NCBI GenBank assembly: GCA_016707205.1
Contig: JADJHZ010000012.1
Location: 73,023-137,022 of the forward strand
Reading direction: 5' to 3'
Origin: Haliscomenobacter sp.
GTDB taxonomy: Bacteria; Bacteroidota; Bacteroidia; Chitinophagales; Saprospiraceae
Length of the DNA stretch: 64,000 bases
In this document: positions 27,415-36,823 of the stretch, piece after piece
Layout of the letters: each line of letters starts with the position of its first letter
Numbering within the stretch: position 1 is the first letter of the stretch
Notes under the pieces: generated by a model
What the model was told of the DNA's origin: nothing
The model's input: the letters and a program-made list of their open reading frames with translations, nothing else
The model's database searches: none
Made by a program: the position numbers and the translations under genes

Positions 27415-28653
27415 ATGATGAACCTGGTGGAAACCTTCTCGGAATTCAAATCCGGGAAGAATATCGATCGCCCGACCATGGTGCGCGTGCTCGAGGATGT
27501 ATTCCGCACGCTGATCCGCAAAAAATTTGGCTCGGACGAGAATTTCGACGTTATTGTCAACACCCAGAAAGGGGACCTTGAACTTTGGAGGGTCCGGGAA
27601 ATCGTTCCCGACGGCGAAGTGACCGACGACCGCAGCCAGATCTCTATTTCCGAGGCGTTGTCGATCGACGCCGATTATGAAGTCGGAGAAGAATGCTACG
27701 AACAGCTCAAGCTGGAAGACTTCGGCCGCCGGGCAATTATGGCCGCCCGTCAGACCCTGATCTCCCGGATCATGGAACTGGAAAAAGACGAAGTATTCCG
27801 GAGGTATAGCGAGCGGATCGGCGACATTATCACCGGAGAGGTCAAGCAGATCCTTAAAAAAGAAATCCTGGTGGTAGACGACGCCACGAGCAACGAATTG
27901 GTGCTCCCCCGAACGGAAATGATTAAAGGCGACTTTTTCCGCAAGGACGATGTCGTCCGCGCGGTGATTCGCAAAGTAGATATGCGCAACAATAACCCGG
28001 TGGTCATCCTTTCGCGCACAGATAATATGTTCCTGGAAAAACTCCTCGAACAGGAAGTGCCAGAGATCGAAGACGGGCTGATCAGCGTCAAGAAGATCGT
28101 TCGAATCCCAGGGGAACGAGCCAAAGTCGCGGTGGAATCTTACGACGACCGCATCGACCCGGTAGGCGCCTGCGTAGGGATGAAAGGGGCTCGTATTCAC
28201 GGGATTGTCCGCGAATTGCGCAACGAGAATATCGACATCGTCAATTTTACCAACAACGTCACCCTCTTTATCCAGCGCGCGCTGACGCCGGCCAAGGTGT
28301 CGAGCATCGACCTCAATACGGAAAAGATGCACGCCAATGTTTACCTCGACCCCGATCAGGTTTCCCTGGCCATTGGCAAAGGCGGTACCAACATCAAGCT
28401 GGCCAGCCAATTGACGGGATTCGAAATTGACGTGTACCGCAACAACGAAGAATACGAAATTGATGACGTGGATCTCGAGGAATTTGCAGATGAAATCGAG
28501 AGCTGGATCATCGACTCGCTCAAAGCCATTGGTTGCGACACCGCCAAAAGCGTGCTTTCGCTGAGCAAAGAAGAACTGATCCGGCGCACCGATTTGGAAG
28601 AAGAGACCATCGAAGATTTGATGAAGATCCTTGCTGCCGAATTTGAGGACTAG
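27415..28653 (+). CDS. nusA: Transcription termination/antitermination factor NusA
   Basis: A 412-residue protein that binds RNA polymerase and modulates pausing, termination and antitermination. The N-terminal domain (about 1-130) binds the polymerase; then S1 (about 135-205, GDIITGEVKQILKKEIL, NELVLPRTEM), KH1 (about 225-290, VAVESYDDRIDPVGACVGMK) and KH2 (about 300-375, VYLDPDQVSLAIGKGGTNIK) follow. The short C-terminus has no acidic repeats of the E. coli kind, as usual in Bacteroidota. ATG at 27415 is followed by a second ATG; either may be used. It is in operon with rimP and infB. Confidence 0.96.
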   Translation: MMNLVETFSEFKSGKNIDRPTMVRVLEDVFRTLIRKKFGSDENFDVIVNTQKGDLELWRVREIVPDGEVTDDRSQISISEALSIDADYEVGEECYEQLKLEDFGRRAIMAARQTLISRIMELEKDEVFRRYSERIGDIITGEVKQILKKEILVVDDATSNELVLPRTEMIKGDFFRKDDVVRAVIRKVDMRNNNPVVILSRTDNMFLEKLLEQEVPEIEDGLISVKKIVRIPGERAKVAVESYDDRIDPVGACVGMKGARIHGIVRELRNENIDIVNFTNNVTLFIQRALTPAKVSSIDLNTEKMHANVYLDPDQVSLAIGKGGTNIKLASQLTGFEIDVYRNNEEYEIDDVDLEEFADEIESWIIDSLKAIGCDTAKSVLSLSKEELIRRTDLEEETIEDLMKILAAEFED

Positions 28654-28698
28654 GTTAGCAAATTTCAATAAAACAAGGCGGAAACGAACTCTTTTCTT

Positions 28699-28706
28699 TA
28701 AGTTTG
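28699..28706 (+). promoter_or_regulatory. Candidate internal -7 box before infB
   Basis: TAAGTTTG (28699-28706) fits TAnnTTTG, 41 bases before the infB start and inside the nusA-infB gap. It may give infB an extra promoter. Confidence 0.3.
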
Positions 28707-28747
28707 TGTTCGGTTTTCAAAAGGAAATTTTAGTCTAAATATCCAGA

Positions 28748-31678
28748 ATGACGAAATCTTTAGTAAAGATTGCCAAGGAACTTAATGTCGGTACCACTTC
28801 TATTGTTGAATTCCTTAACAATAGCGGATTTGATATTGAAAATAAGCCCAATGCCAAAATCACCGACGAAATGTATGTCCGTTTGCTCAAGGAGTTCCAA
28901 CGGTCAATCGATGATAAAGAGGCTTCCAAACATGTAAATATCGGAGTGCGCAGCAAAGGCAGCGAGCAAGAGATTGGCGGAGGCGTTACCCGGGAGCGCC
29001 AGGAAACGGCTGTCGAGGAAAAACCGGTAGAGGATGAAGAGCGCCCTCGGATCAAGCTGCAGCGCCCAACCGTTCTGGGTAAGATCGATCTCAGCAAACG
29101 CCTTCACGACAGGGGCAAAGACAAACAAGAGATTCATATCCACTCCGCCGAAGAAAACCGTCAACCAGAGCCAGCAACCGTTTTAGAACCCGTCAGAGAA
29201 GTGGAGCCGCCTAAGGAAACGCCTACGCCTGTCGCCGAACCCGTAGCTTTGGTGGTGGAATCCTCCCCCATTGTCACGCCCCCAGAACCAGCGCTGACGG
29301 AAGAAAAACCAGTAGAGGGTACTTCAAGCGTCTTTCGCGCCGATACGCCCGAACTCAGAGGGCTCAAAATCTTGGGAAAAATCGATACCGATCGGTTTGA
29401 GAAGAAAAAGAAGAAAGATCCCAAAGACGTTAAACGTAGCCCGGGAGAACCCGAGAAACCTGCCAGCGCACCCACTCAGGGAGGAGGCGCTTCCCCGGGC
29501 AGGGAAAGACCAGGCGGAACAGGCCGTCCCGGGGCGCCAGGCCCACAGGATCGGAGCCCAAAACCAGTGAATGCAACCGACAAAAAGCCCGCAGATGGGT
29601 TGTCGGAAGAAGAACGCAAAAAACGCAAGCGCAAACGCAAAAAAGTGGGCACAGGTGGCGAAGGCCAGAATAAGCCTGCCGATGGCGCTCGCGGACAGAG
29701 CCAGGACAACAGGCCACGCCCCCCGGCCACCCGTGGAGTGGTTAGAGAAGAATCCAAAGAGGTTTCTCAAAAAGAAATCGAAGACAAAATAAAGGCTACC
29801 ATGGCCCGCCTCTCCGGCGGCGGAAAGAAAAAACGCCAGAAACTCCAGCGCGACAAACGGGACCGCTTCCGCGAACGCCAGGAACAACTGGAACAGGAAG
29901 CTTCTAACGCTAAACTGGAAGTGACGGAATTCATTACGGTTCAGGAATTAGCTAACGTCATGGATGTTCCTGCCGCTGAAGTCATTATGGCCTGCCTCAG
30001 TCTCGGGGTCATGGTGTCCATAAATCAACGCCTCGACGCGGAGATCATCGAATTGGTTGCCAGTGAATTCGGCCATGAAGTGGAATTCGTGTCTGTCGAA
30101 GAACAAACCGAAGAAGAAATCCTCCTGGACGACAATCCCGAAGACCTTCGCCCGCGTTCGCCTATCGTGACCGTCATGGGCCACGTCGACCACGGGAAAA
30201 CCTCCCTTCTGGATTATATCCGCCATGCGAATGTAGTTGCGGGTGAAGCCGGAGGAATTACCCAGCACATCGGCGCCTATGAATTCGTTTCCGAAGAAGG
30301 CAAAAAAGTTACCTTCCTGGATACGCCGGGCCACGAAGCCTTTACCGCCATGCGCGCCCGGGGCGCCAAAGTGACCGATATCGCCGTGATCATCGTGGCC
30401 GCGGACGATAGCATCATGCCCCAAACCAAAGAAGCCATCAGTCACGCACAGGCTGCCGGTGTTCCCATCGTCTTTGCGATCAACAAAATCGATAAAGCCA
30501 ACGCCCAACCGGAAAAAATTAAACAGGAACTTGCTTCCATGAACTTCCTCGTGGAAGAATGGGGCGGAAAATACCAGTCGCAGGATATTTCTGCAAAAAA
30601 AGGCGTCGGCGTTGCCGAACTGCTGGAAAAAATCCTTCTGGAAGCCGAAATCCTCGACCTGAAAGCAAACCCCGCCCGCCAGGCTGTGGGCACGGTACTC
30701 GAAGCTTCCCTGGACAAAGGCCGGGGATATATCTCGAAAATGCTCGTTCAAAACGGGACGCTTCGCATTGGCGATTCGATCGTCGCCGGGGAATATTCCG
30801 GCAAAGTGCGCGCCATGCTGAACGAACGTGGGAAGCGCCTCACGGAGGCAGGCCCCTCCGCCCCGGTCATGGTGCTTGGTTTGGGAGGAGCTCCTCAGGC
30901 CGGCGATCGCTTCAAAGTGCTGGATAATGACCAGGAGGCCCGCCAGATTGCCTCCAAGCGAGGCCAGATCATCCGCGAACAGGCCAACCGGGCCACTAAA
31001 CGAATCTCGCTCGACGAAATCGGCCGGCGCCTTGCCCTCGGCAACTTTAAAGAATTGAACCTGATCGTCAAAGGGGATGTCGACGGCTCCGTCGAAGCGC
31101 TCTCCGATTCGCTGATCAAGTTGTCTATCGAAAAAGTTCAGGTGAACGTCATTCACAAAGCCGTTGGCCAAATTGCCGAGTCCGACGTGTTGCTCGCCTC
31201 CGCTTCGGATGCCATTGTGATCGGGTTCCAGGTCCGCCCTTCCAGCGGCGCGCGCAAGCTGGCTGAACAAGAAGGCGTGCAGATCAAAACGTACTCCATC
31301 ATTTACGAAGCCATTGGAGAAATTAGATCGGCCATCGAAGGGATGCTCGAGCCTACCAAGGAGGAGCACATCTCCGCTTTGGTAGAAGTCCGCGAGGTCT
31401 ACAAAATCAGCAAAGTGGGCACTATTGCGGGATGCCAGGTCCAGGAAGGCAAAATTTCCCGGAACAGCAATATCCGCCTGGTGCGCGACGGTATCGTGGT
31501 CTTCCCGACCCGCGAAGGCGCTCACGGGGAAGTCGCTTCCCTACGCCGCTTTAAAGAGGATGTCAAAGAGGTGAAATCCGGCCTGGAATGCGGTATCGGG
31601 ATCAAAAACTTCAACGATATTAAGGTAGGGGATATCATTGAGGTCTACGAAGTAGTAGAAATCAAGCAGAAACTCTAA
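28748..31678 (+). CDS. infB: Translation initiation factor IF-2
   Basis: A 976-residue GTPase that places initiator tRNA on the ribosome. An N-terminal IF2_N domain (TKSLVKIAKELNVGTTSIVE) is followed by a long low-complexity linker (about 60-375) rich in Pro, Glu, Lys and Arg. A second IF2_N-like domain (about 385-450) precedes the G domain. G1 is GHVDHGKTS (residue 478 on), G3 DTPGHEAF and G4 NKID. Domains II-IV follow, ending at the conserved initiator-tRNA-binding C2 (GIGIKNFNDIKVGDIIEVYE). The linker is longer than average, typical of Bacteroidota. It is the last gene of rimP-nusA-infB, though a lipoprotein starts directly at its stop. Confidence 0.97.
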   Translation: MTKSLVKIAKELNVGTTSIVEFLNNSGFDIENKPNAKITDEMYVRLLKEFQRSIDDKEASKHVNIGVRSKGSEQEIGGGVTRERQETAVEEKPVEDEERPRIKLQRPTVLGKIDLSKRLHDRGKDKQEIHIHSAEENRQPEPATVLEPVREVEPPKETPTPVAEPVALVVESSPIVTPPEPALTEEKPVEGTSSVFRADTPELRGLKILGKIDTDRFEKKKKKDPKDVKRSPGEPEKPASAPTQGGGASPGRERPGGTGRPGAPGPQDRSPKPVNATDKKPADGLSEEERKKRKRKRKKVGTGGEGQNKPADGARGQSQDNRPRPPATRGVVREESKEVSQKEIEDKIKATMARLSGGGKKKRQKLQRDKRDRFRERQEQLEQEASNAKLEVTEFITVQELANVMDVPAAEVIMACLSLGVMVSINQRLDAEIIELVASEFGHEVEFVSVEEQTEEEILLDDNPEDLRPRSPIVTVMGHVDHGKTSLLDYIRHANVVAGEAGGITQHIGAYEFVSEEGKKVTFLDTPGHEAFTAMRARGAKVTDIAVIIVAADDSIMPQTKEAISHAQAAGVPIVFAINKIDKANAQPEKIKQELASMNFLVEEWGGKYQSQDISAKKGVGVAELLEKILLEAEILDLKANPARQAVGTVLEASLDKGRGYISKMLVQNGTLRIGDSIVAGEYSGKVRAMLNERGKRLTEAGPSAPVMVLGLGGAPQAGDRFKVLDNDQEARQIASKRGQIIREQANRATKRISLDEIGRRLALGNFKELNLIVKGDVDGSVEALSDSLIKLSIEKVQVNVIHKAVGQIAESDVLLASASDAIVIGFQVRPSSGARKLAEQEGVQIKTYSIIYEAIGEIRSAIEGMLEPTKEEHISALVEVREVYKISKVGTIAGCQVQEGKISRNSNIRLVRDGIVVFPTREGAHGEVASLRRFKEDVKEVKSGLECGIGIKNFNDIKVGDIIEVYEVVEIKQKL

Positions 31679-33010
31679 ATGAAGGTTTTTTTTCCTGGTC
31701 TTTTTGCTGCGATTGCGCTTCTCCTGGCCTGCGATCGCAATGTGTCTTCGTCTATGCAAACGCCTCCGGCATCGGGGGCTTCCATCCCTGAAAATATCCG
31801 GATCGATTCATCCGGAGGTTTCTCATTCTATGGTCCATGCGAGCCCAGTATCGCTATGAACCCCCTCGATCCCCGCCAAATGGTGGCTGGCGCTATTTTG
31901 GACCGGGTCTACGTTTCCCGCGATAGCGGCCGGACGTGGTCGAAAAGTCAGCTTACCTCTCCTTACGGGGTTTTCGGCGACCCCGTTATCCTGGCCGATT
32001 TTTTGGGTAACTTCTTTTATGCACATCTTTCTGACCCCTCGGGCAAGCAATGGGGAGACCCGAGTATCCTCGACCGCATGGTGATCCAAAAATCTTCCGA
32101 TGGCGGAAACACCTGGTCGGAGGGAGCTTACACCGGGCTGGACCATCCCCGGGACCAGGATAAACAGTGGCTGGCTACCAACCCGAAAACGCATCACGTA
32201 TATATCTCCTGGACCGAGTTTGACCAATATGCCAGCGCCTCCCCGAAAGATAAGTCCCGAATCCTGTTTTCGAAATCTACCAACCAGGGGACTTCCTGGT
32301 CAACGCCTGTTCAACTCAACCAGTTGGAAGGCGATTGCCTCGACGACGACAAGACCACCGAAGGCGCCGTTCCCGCCGCCGGCCCAAACGGAGAAATTTA
32401 TGTGGCCTGGGCATTCGACGGCAAGATTTTTTTAGACCGCTCTCTGGACGGGGGCGCATCCTGGCTCGAAGAGGATGTCCTGGTCTCGGAACAGCCGGGA
32501 GGCTGGACGTTTGATGTGCCAGGGATCAGCCGCTGCAACGGGCTGCCCGTTACGGCTACCGACCTCTCCACCGGACCATACCGGGGGGCGGTGTACGTGA
32601 ACTGGAGCGATCAGCGCACTGGCCCGGAGGACACCGATGTTTGGGTGGCCAGATCGGCAGATGGAGGAAAAACATGGTCCTCCCCGGTACGGGTAAACGA
32701 CGACCCTCCCGGCAAACATCAATTTTTCACCTGGATGGCGGTAGACCCCGTCACGGGTTTTCTTTATGTGGTTTTTTATGACCGCCGGAATTACAGCGAT
32801 ACCCAGACCGACGTTTACCTGGCCGTGTCGAAAGACGGGGGAAAGACCTTTAAAAATAAGAGGATCAGCGCCAGCCCTTTTCAACCGTTGTCCTCTGTTT
32901 TCTTTGGCGATTACAACCATATCAGCGTCTACAACGGGGTTGTTCGCCCTATTTGGACCCGGGCAGACGGGACCAGGCTCAGCGTATGGACTGCCTTGAT
33001 TCGGGAATAA
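31679..33010 (+). CDS. BNR/Asp-box repeat lipoprotein, sialidase-like
   Basis: A 443-residue secreted protein. The N-terminus MKVFFPGLFAAIALLLACDR is a lipoprotein signal with C18 as the lipidated residue. The rest is a beta-propeller with at least six Asp-box motifs: SRDSGRTW, SSDGGNTW, STNQGTSW, SLDGGASW, SADGGKTW and SKDGGKTF. Such folds occur in sialidases and other glycosidases, but the FRIP and catalytic Arg triad are not identifiable by eye, so enzymatic activity is uncertain. The ATG follows the infB stop with no gap (TAA ATG), which suggests translational coupling. It does not belong functionally to that operon. Confidence 0.75.
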   Translation: MKVFFPGLFAAIALLLACDRNVSSSMQTPPASGASIPENIRIDSSGGFSFYGPCEPSIAMNPLDPRQMVAGAILDRVYVSRDSGRTWSKSQLTSPYGVFGDPVILADFLGNFFYAHLSDPSGKQWGDPSILDRMVIQKSSDGGNTWSEGAYTGLDHPRDQDKQWLATNPKTHHVYISWTEFDQYASASPKDKSRILFSKSTNQGTSWSTPVQLNQLEGDCLDDDKTTEGAVPAAGPNGEIYVAWAFDGKIFLDRSLDGGASWLEEDVLVSEQPGGWTFDVPGISRCNGLPVTATDLSTGPYRGAVYVNWSDQRTGPEDTDVWVARSADGGKTWSSPVRVNDDPPGKHQFFTWMAVDPVTGFLYVVFYDRRNYSDTQTDVYLAVSKDGGKTFKNKRISASPFQPLSSVFFGDYNHISVYNGVVRPIWTRADGTRLSVWTALIRE

Positions 33011-33127
33011 TGCCGCTTCCTGGGATTTTGTACCCTAAGTAAGGAAAGGGTCTGAGTGGAAGTTAGGGGAGGGATAAAGTAATCAAGCCCGGAGTTTTGC
33101 ACCGGCCAGTTGGATCATAAGAAATAC

Positions 33128-33164
33128 AAAGCGGGGAATGACCAGGATTGGCATTCCCCGCTTT
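33128..33164. terminator. Hairpin, likely terminator, between lipoprotein and lytic transglycosylase genes
   Basis: AAAGCGGGGAATG (33128-33140) pairs perfectly over 13 bp with CATTCCCCGCTTT (33152-33164), loop 11. A/T ends are short on both sides, and it sits between convergent genes, so it may end both transcripts. Confidence 0.6.
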
Positions 33165-33205
33165 CGTTGAAGTTAGTAAATGTAAAACAACCAATCGCTA
33201 CTTCA

Positions 33206-34333
33206 TTAAGCGCGGTTAAGTAAAAAGGATTTTGGCAACAACAGCAACAGTTCCTGACGTACTACAATCTTCGCGTCGTTGAGTTTGTTCCACTTCATAA
33301 TGTCGGTTACGCTGGTCTGGAACAACTTGGCTACTTGTTCCAGGTTGTCTCCCTTGGAAACCACATAGGTAGTGCGGAACGCATTTTTTCCCGCCGCTTT
33401 TTCTTCGGTACTGGACAGGTAGTCGCGCAGCGCAAGCGTAGCTTTTTCGTTTGGAAGGATGAGGAAGCGCCCTTCCTTGCTTTCCGGGACGATGCCTTGC
33501 ACAAAGGCCGGGTTCAGCCGCGCGAGCAGGGTGAGGTTGGCGCCGGTTACGCGGGCGATCTCGCCGAACGTAACCCGTCGGTAGATGCGCAGCGTCCGGA
33601 GTTCCGGAGTAAAATAACTCATACTGCTCGGCTTGAGGTTGTGGTGGCGGTGGAAGTTGGCCACATAGGCCGCTGCGATAAAGGCCGGAACGTAGCGTTG
33701 CGTTTCCTTGGGAAGGTAATCTTTGACCTTCCAGTAGTCCTTGGTTCCTGCCATGCGAATGGCTTCGTCCACTTTGCCGGCGCCGCTGTTGTAAGCGGCC
33801 AGCACCAGGGCCCAATCGCCAAACTTGTTGTGCAGGAATTTCAGCATTTTCATGGCTGCTTCGGTAGATCGGTAGATGTCCATGCGCTCGTCGACGCCAC
33901 TGCCTACCTGAAGTCCAAAATGACGGGCAGACACGGTCATCAATTGCCATACGCCGGTTGCGCCGACGGGCGACTTGATCGTGATCAGGAGGCCTGATTC
34001 GATCAGCGGTAGAAATTTCAGTTCTTCAGGAAGTCCGTGAGCCCGGAGTTGGTGCTCGAAAATCGGGAAGTACAGGTTCGTCCGGCCCAGAATGGCTTCG
34101 GTTTCCGTTTTTCCAGTAATGACGTATTGCCGGATACGAGTCATCACTTGTTCGTTGGATTGAACAGGAACCGGAAGTTGGAGTTTGACCAGGCGGTCTT
34201 TGACTACCTGGGCGTTCCAGTTGGCGGCAGCTTCGGGATTGGAAGCGGCGTTTAACCGGAGGGGTGTGTTTGCGATTACTACAATTGCAGCCAAGGCTAC
34301 AAAGGTAGCAACGCGTGTCCATGGGAAATACAT
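33206..34333 (-). CDS. Membrane-bound lytic murein transglycosylase (MltD-like) with LysM
   Basis: A 375-residue exported peptidoglycan lyase. An N-terminal signal peptide or anchor (about residues 8-28) is followed by an SLT domain (about 95-215) with the catalytic Glu in LPLIESGL (about residue 109). Further motifs are GATGVWQLM, DERMDIYRSTEAAMKML and ALVLAAYNSGAGKV. Near the C-terminus YVVSKGDNLEQVAKLF...DIMKWNKL is a LysM peptidoglycan-binding repeat. Bacteroidota MltD usually carries more LysM copies, and a weaker earlier one lies around LRIYRRVTFGEIARVTGANL. It probably acts in cell-wall turnover. No neighbour is in its operon. Confidence 0.93.
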   Translation of the reverse strand: MYFPWTRVATFVALAAIVVIANTPLRLNAASNPEAAANWNAQVVKDRLVKLQLPVPVQSNEQVMTRIRQYVITGKTETEAILGRTNLYFPIFEHQLRAHGLPEELKFLPLIESGLLITIKSPVGATGVWQLMTVSARHFGLQVGSGVDERMDIYRSTEAAMKMLKFLHNKFGDWALVLAAYNSGAGKVDEAIRMAGTKDYWKVKDYLPKETQRYVPAFIAAAYVANFHRHHNLKPSSMSYFTPELRTLRIYRRVTFGEIARVTGANLTLLARLNPAFVQGIVPESKEGRFLILPNEKATLALRDYLSSTEEKAAGKNAFRTTYVVSKGDNLEQVAKLFQTSVTDIMKWNKLNDAKIVVRQELLLLLPKSFLLNRA

Positions 34334-34845
34334 TATAACAAATTTAGTGAACGAATACCGACTGCCTTGAATTACCGGGCCGGTCGGTCTTTAACTGGGT
34401 CTGTTTATATTGAATTGGATATGTCCTAACTCTTTAAAAAACAAAATCTTGCGAATTAATGTTCCTGCAAAGCTATGGCCTTTTAACGTTCGAAGCAATG
34501 TTTTTGCTTTTTCAACCCTTTTATGACGCAAAAGGAACGTTTTAGCTACTCCATAAATTATTCTGTTTTTTTTGATACAAAAATTTTCTTTTTGATGATT
34601 TATGTACAAAAGCCAAATAAAAACAATGTTTTTAGTGGGAGACAAAACAATTTAAAAGCCTCGGTTTGCACAATAAATTAATGTTTTTATGACAATTTTG
34701 TGATATTAAATGTGTTTTATGTAATTATTTAGCATTGTAATTGATCAAAAAGCTATTTTTTATACCTTTTGTTTTAAAACGAGCTGCAGATTTACGTGTT
34801 TCAGCCGGCTCAATCCGTTCCGGAGTTCGTCGTTTTTGTCAATAC
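34334..34845. other. Long AT-rich intergenic stretch without a credible gene
   Basis: About 500 bases between divergent transcription units, very AT-rich from 34400 to 34790. It has several T and A tracts, but no long conserved ORF, tRNA or clear terminator. A minus-strand frame at 34391-34645 has composition of random AT-rich DNA. It could hold an upstream regulatory region or a small RNA; nothing specific is seen. Confidence 0.6.
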
Positions 34846-34890
34846 CGGACGCGAAGTAGTTTGGGAATTCCCCAAACCGCTTCGCGTCCG
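34846..34890 (+). promoter_or_regulatory. 45-nt hairpin upstream of moaD
   Basis: CGGACGCGAAG (34846-34856) pairs with CTTCGCGTCCG (34880-34890), and the inner GTTTGGG (34859-34865) with CCCAAAC (34871-34877). A two-by-two internal mismatch separates them, and the loop is five bases (AATTC). No T run follows. It ends 128 bases before moaD. Confidence 0.6.
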
Positions 34891-35018
34891 TATATCTGGC
34901 GATGTGAAGTATAGAATGCACCTACAGGTTGGGCGGCATCCAACCCAAATACGTTTTTTTTGTTCCTAATGACGAGTCGGATCGCCCTATTTGGATAATC
35001 GCCCAATTTTTATTAGCT

Positions 35019-35267
35019 ATGAAAACTACTTTTCAAATACTTGCTTTCGGAATGGCCAGGGATATCCTTGGGCGGTCGGTAATGGAACTGGAGTGGAATA
35101 GCCCAATTTCCGTGGGTGAATTGCGCGAAGAGCTGATCCGCCAGTATCCGGAACTGGCCCGGCTCAAGACGCTGGCGGTAGCCGTGAATTCCGAATATGC
35201 GCAAGACGGAAACCTGCTTAAAGAGGGAGACGAGGTTGCGTTGATTCCCCCGGTTAGCGGAGGGTGA
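35019..35267 (+). CDS. moaD: MoaD/ThiS family sulfur carrier (molybdopterin synthase small subunit-like)
   Basis: An 82-residue ubiquitin-like protein ending in VALIPPVSGG; the C-terminal Gly-Gly is adenylylated and thiocarboxylated to donate sulfur to the molybdopterin precursor. SVGELREELIRQYPELARL and LAVAVNSEYAQDG are the usual MoaD pattern. ATG at 35019 was chosen over a frame that extends upstream without conservation. No moaE, moaA or moaC lies nearby. It is the only Moco-related gene in the window, and the partner enzymes must be elsewhere. Another ubiquitin-like sulfur-carrier role cannot be excluded. Confidence 0.85.
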   Translation: MKTTFQILAFGMARDILGRSVMELEWNSPISVGELREELIRQYPELARLKTLAVAVNSEYAQDGNLLKEGDEVALIPPVSGG

Positions 35268-35308
35268 TTTGCCTTTTTTGAGGCTACTCCCAATTTTGGC
35301 TAAACCAA

Positions 35309-36085
35309 ATGCGTTTTTATTCAAAATCTTATCCATTGAACACACTGATTCTTTTTTTCAAGACATGGGGCGTTTTTCTCCTTGTTTTGGTTTTGCACCC
35401 CGTCTTGAGCGCCCAGAAAAAACCCTGCGAGATCCCCGCGAATCCTTTGGGGAAAAAGCCCCAGGTGGACATCAAGAAGTATCCCGATAAAGCGGTGATC
35501 CGGATTAACGCGTTTTCTCCGGTAGAGTATTTTTTTGCTCCGGAGGAAAAGGAAGACTTCCCCGCCAGCGTCTACGACGCAACGTTTTCGGATATTCAAA
35601 TGGTCAAAGTGGGTGAACCTTGCCAGTTGGCTATTGTAGGCATGACGATCCAGAATATGAAGAAAGCCTCCAAGGTCTACCACTACCGGGTTGAGCCGCC
35701 GGTTTCTGCCTCTACTGAGGAGGTGACGGAAAATCTTAAGAAAAACATCGACCGGGAGGTAGAAATTTCGGGCGCATTGGAAGTGAAATCCAAGAAGATC
35801 CGGATCATCGTTTGGGACAACCAAAGCGTAGACGGCGACAGCCTTTCTATTTTCCTGAACGGCGTTCCGGTGGTAGAGCATTATGCGCTCGTCAAACAAC
35901 CTCGGGCTTTTGAAGCTACCCTGAGCGACGGGCCCAATGTGATCACCCTGTTTGCGCACAACCTGGGTAAATTCTCCCCGAATACTGCTGCGATCACGAT
36001 TGACGATGGGAAGGCCAAACAAACCCGTATTCTTTCATCTACCCTCCAAAAATGCGAGGCGATTGAGCTGGTGCTGAAAGAATAG
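35309..36085 (+). CDS. Exported hypothetical protein with a beta-rich C-terminal domain
   Basis: A 258-residue protein with a signal peptide (hydrophobic residues about 11-34, likely cleavage after LSAQ). The mature part is not assigned to a known enzyme. The C-terminal ~110 residues read IRIIVWDNQSVDGDSLSIFL, ...NVITLFAHNLGKFSPNTAAI, a beta-sandwich-like motif I have seen in exported Bacteroidota proteins of unknown role. It lies 41 bases after moaD on the same strand and may be co-transcribed. A ligand-binding or adhesion role is only a guess. Confidence 0.65.
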   Translation: MRFYSKSYPLNTLILFFKTWGVFLLVLVLHPVLSAQKKPCEIPANPLGKKPQVDIKKYPDKAVIRINAFSPVEYFFAPEEKEDFPASVYDATFSDIQMVKVGEPCQLAIVGMTIQNMKKASKVYHYRVEPPVSASTEEVTENLKKNIDREVEISGALEVKSKKIRIIVWDNQSVDGDSLSIFLNGVPVVEHYALVKQPRAFEATLSDGPNVITLFAHNLGKFSPNTAAITIDDGKAKQTRILSSTLQKCEAIELVLKE

Positions 36086-36094
36086 CGATGGCTT

Positions 36095-36823
36095 CTAGGG
36101 GCGCCCCGCCAGCAAAGCCATGGATCCGATGATCAAAACGTCCTGGATGAAATGGATAAACCAGGCCCAGAACATTCCCTTGGTTTCTACTACCGATTTG
36201 GCTAACACAAAGCCGAGCAATCCGGCCATAAGCACGCCCAATAGGCCATTGGGCATCCCAGCATAGTGCGGAAGGCCAAATAAAATCGCCGAAAGCAGAT
36301 ATATGGCTTGGGCAGACTGTCGGCCGGTCAATAGAACGATCAGGTTGAACCGGAAAATTACTTCCTCCGCAAAGGCATTCATCGCGGCAAATAACAAGAT
36401 CCAAGGGATCCAGGAGAACAGGCGGCTCCAGGAAGGAGTTTCCTGTCCGAGTTTCAAGCCCATGAAGATCCCCGTCACGACGCTGATGATTACCAGCATG
36501 GACCATCCCACGGATGTCCAGCGCTCTCCTTCTTTTATTCCTAGCCAGGCCAGTCGGCTGGCAGGAGCGCCAAGATTCCCTATCCGGAAATAATGTTTAA
36601 ATGAACCCGGCCGAAGGGCAAAGGTTAAGCCCAAAACAGCAAGGACCAGAACCAAGGCCCCGATTTGATAGACCGCGTGCTGATCCAGGTACGGGTTTCC
36701 CTGGATGAATCCGGGCAAATGGGCTTTTGCATATTTTCCCAACCAGAGCAGAGCGCCGGTATAGATGAGGGTAAGTCCGATAGGGAAGAGGATAGGAAAA
36801 GTGGTACGAACGGAATTTTTCAT
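36095..36823 (-). CDS. CPBP-family intramembrane metalloprotease
   Basis: A 242-residue multi-pass membrane protein, about seven or eight helices. The Abi/CAAX protease signature is present: AEEVIFRFN (EExxxR), LFGLPHYAGM (second motif with His) and FIHFIQDV (third). Bacterial members process or scavenge membrane peptides, and some protect against bacteriocins; the target here is unknown. ATG at 36823 was chosen because the upstream frame adds a basic, unconserved 44-residue stretch. It is convergent with the exported hypothetical gene and divergent from the DUF2202 gene. Confidence 0.88.
   Translation of the reverse strand: MKNSVRTTFPILFPIGLTLIYTGALLWLGKYAKAHLPGFIQGNPYLDQHAVYQIGALVLVLAVLGLTFALRPGSFKHYFRIGNLGAPASRLAWLGIKEGERWTSVGWSMLVIISVVTGIFMGLKLGQETPSWSRLFSWIPWILLFAAMNAFAEEVIFRFNLIVLLTGRQSAQAIYLLSAILFGLPHYAGMPNGLLGVLMAGLLGFVLAKSVVETKGMFWAWFIHFIQDVLIIGSMALLAGRP

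Noticed and set aside
29948..31525. 525-residue antisense frame within infB
   Set aside because: An artefact of GC-biased codon use in infB; composition is nonsense-like and overlaps the GTPase core.
34391..34645. Minus-strand 84-residue frame in the AT-rich gap
   Set aside because: Lys/Ile/Phe-rich composition of random AT-rich DNA, no family feature, no ribosome site; not called as a gene.
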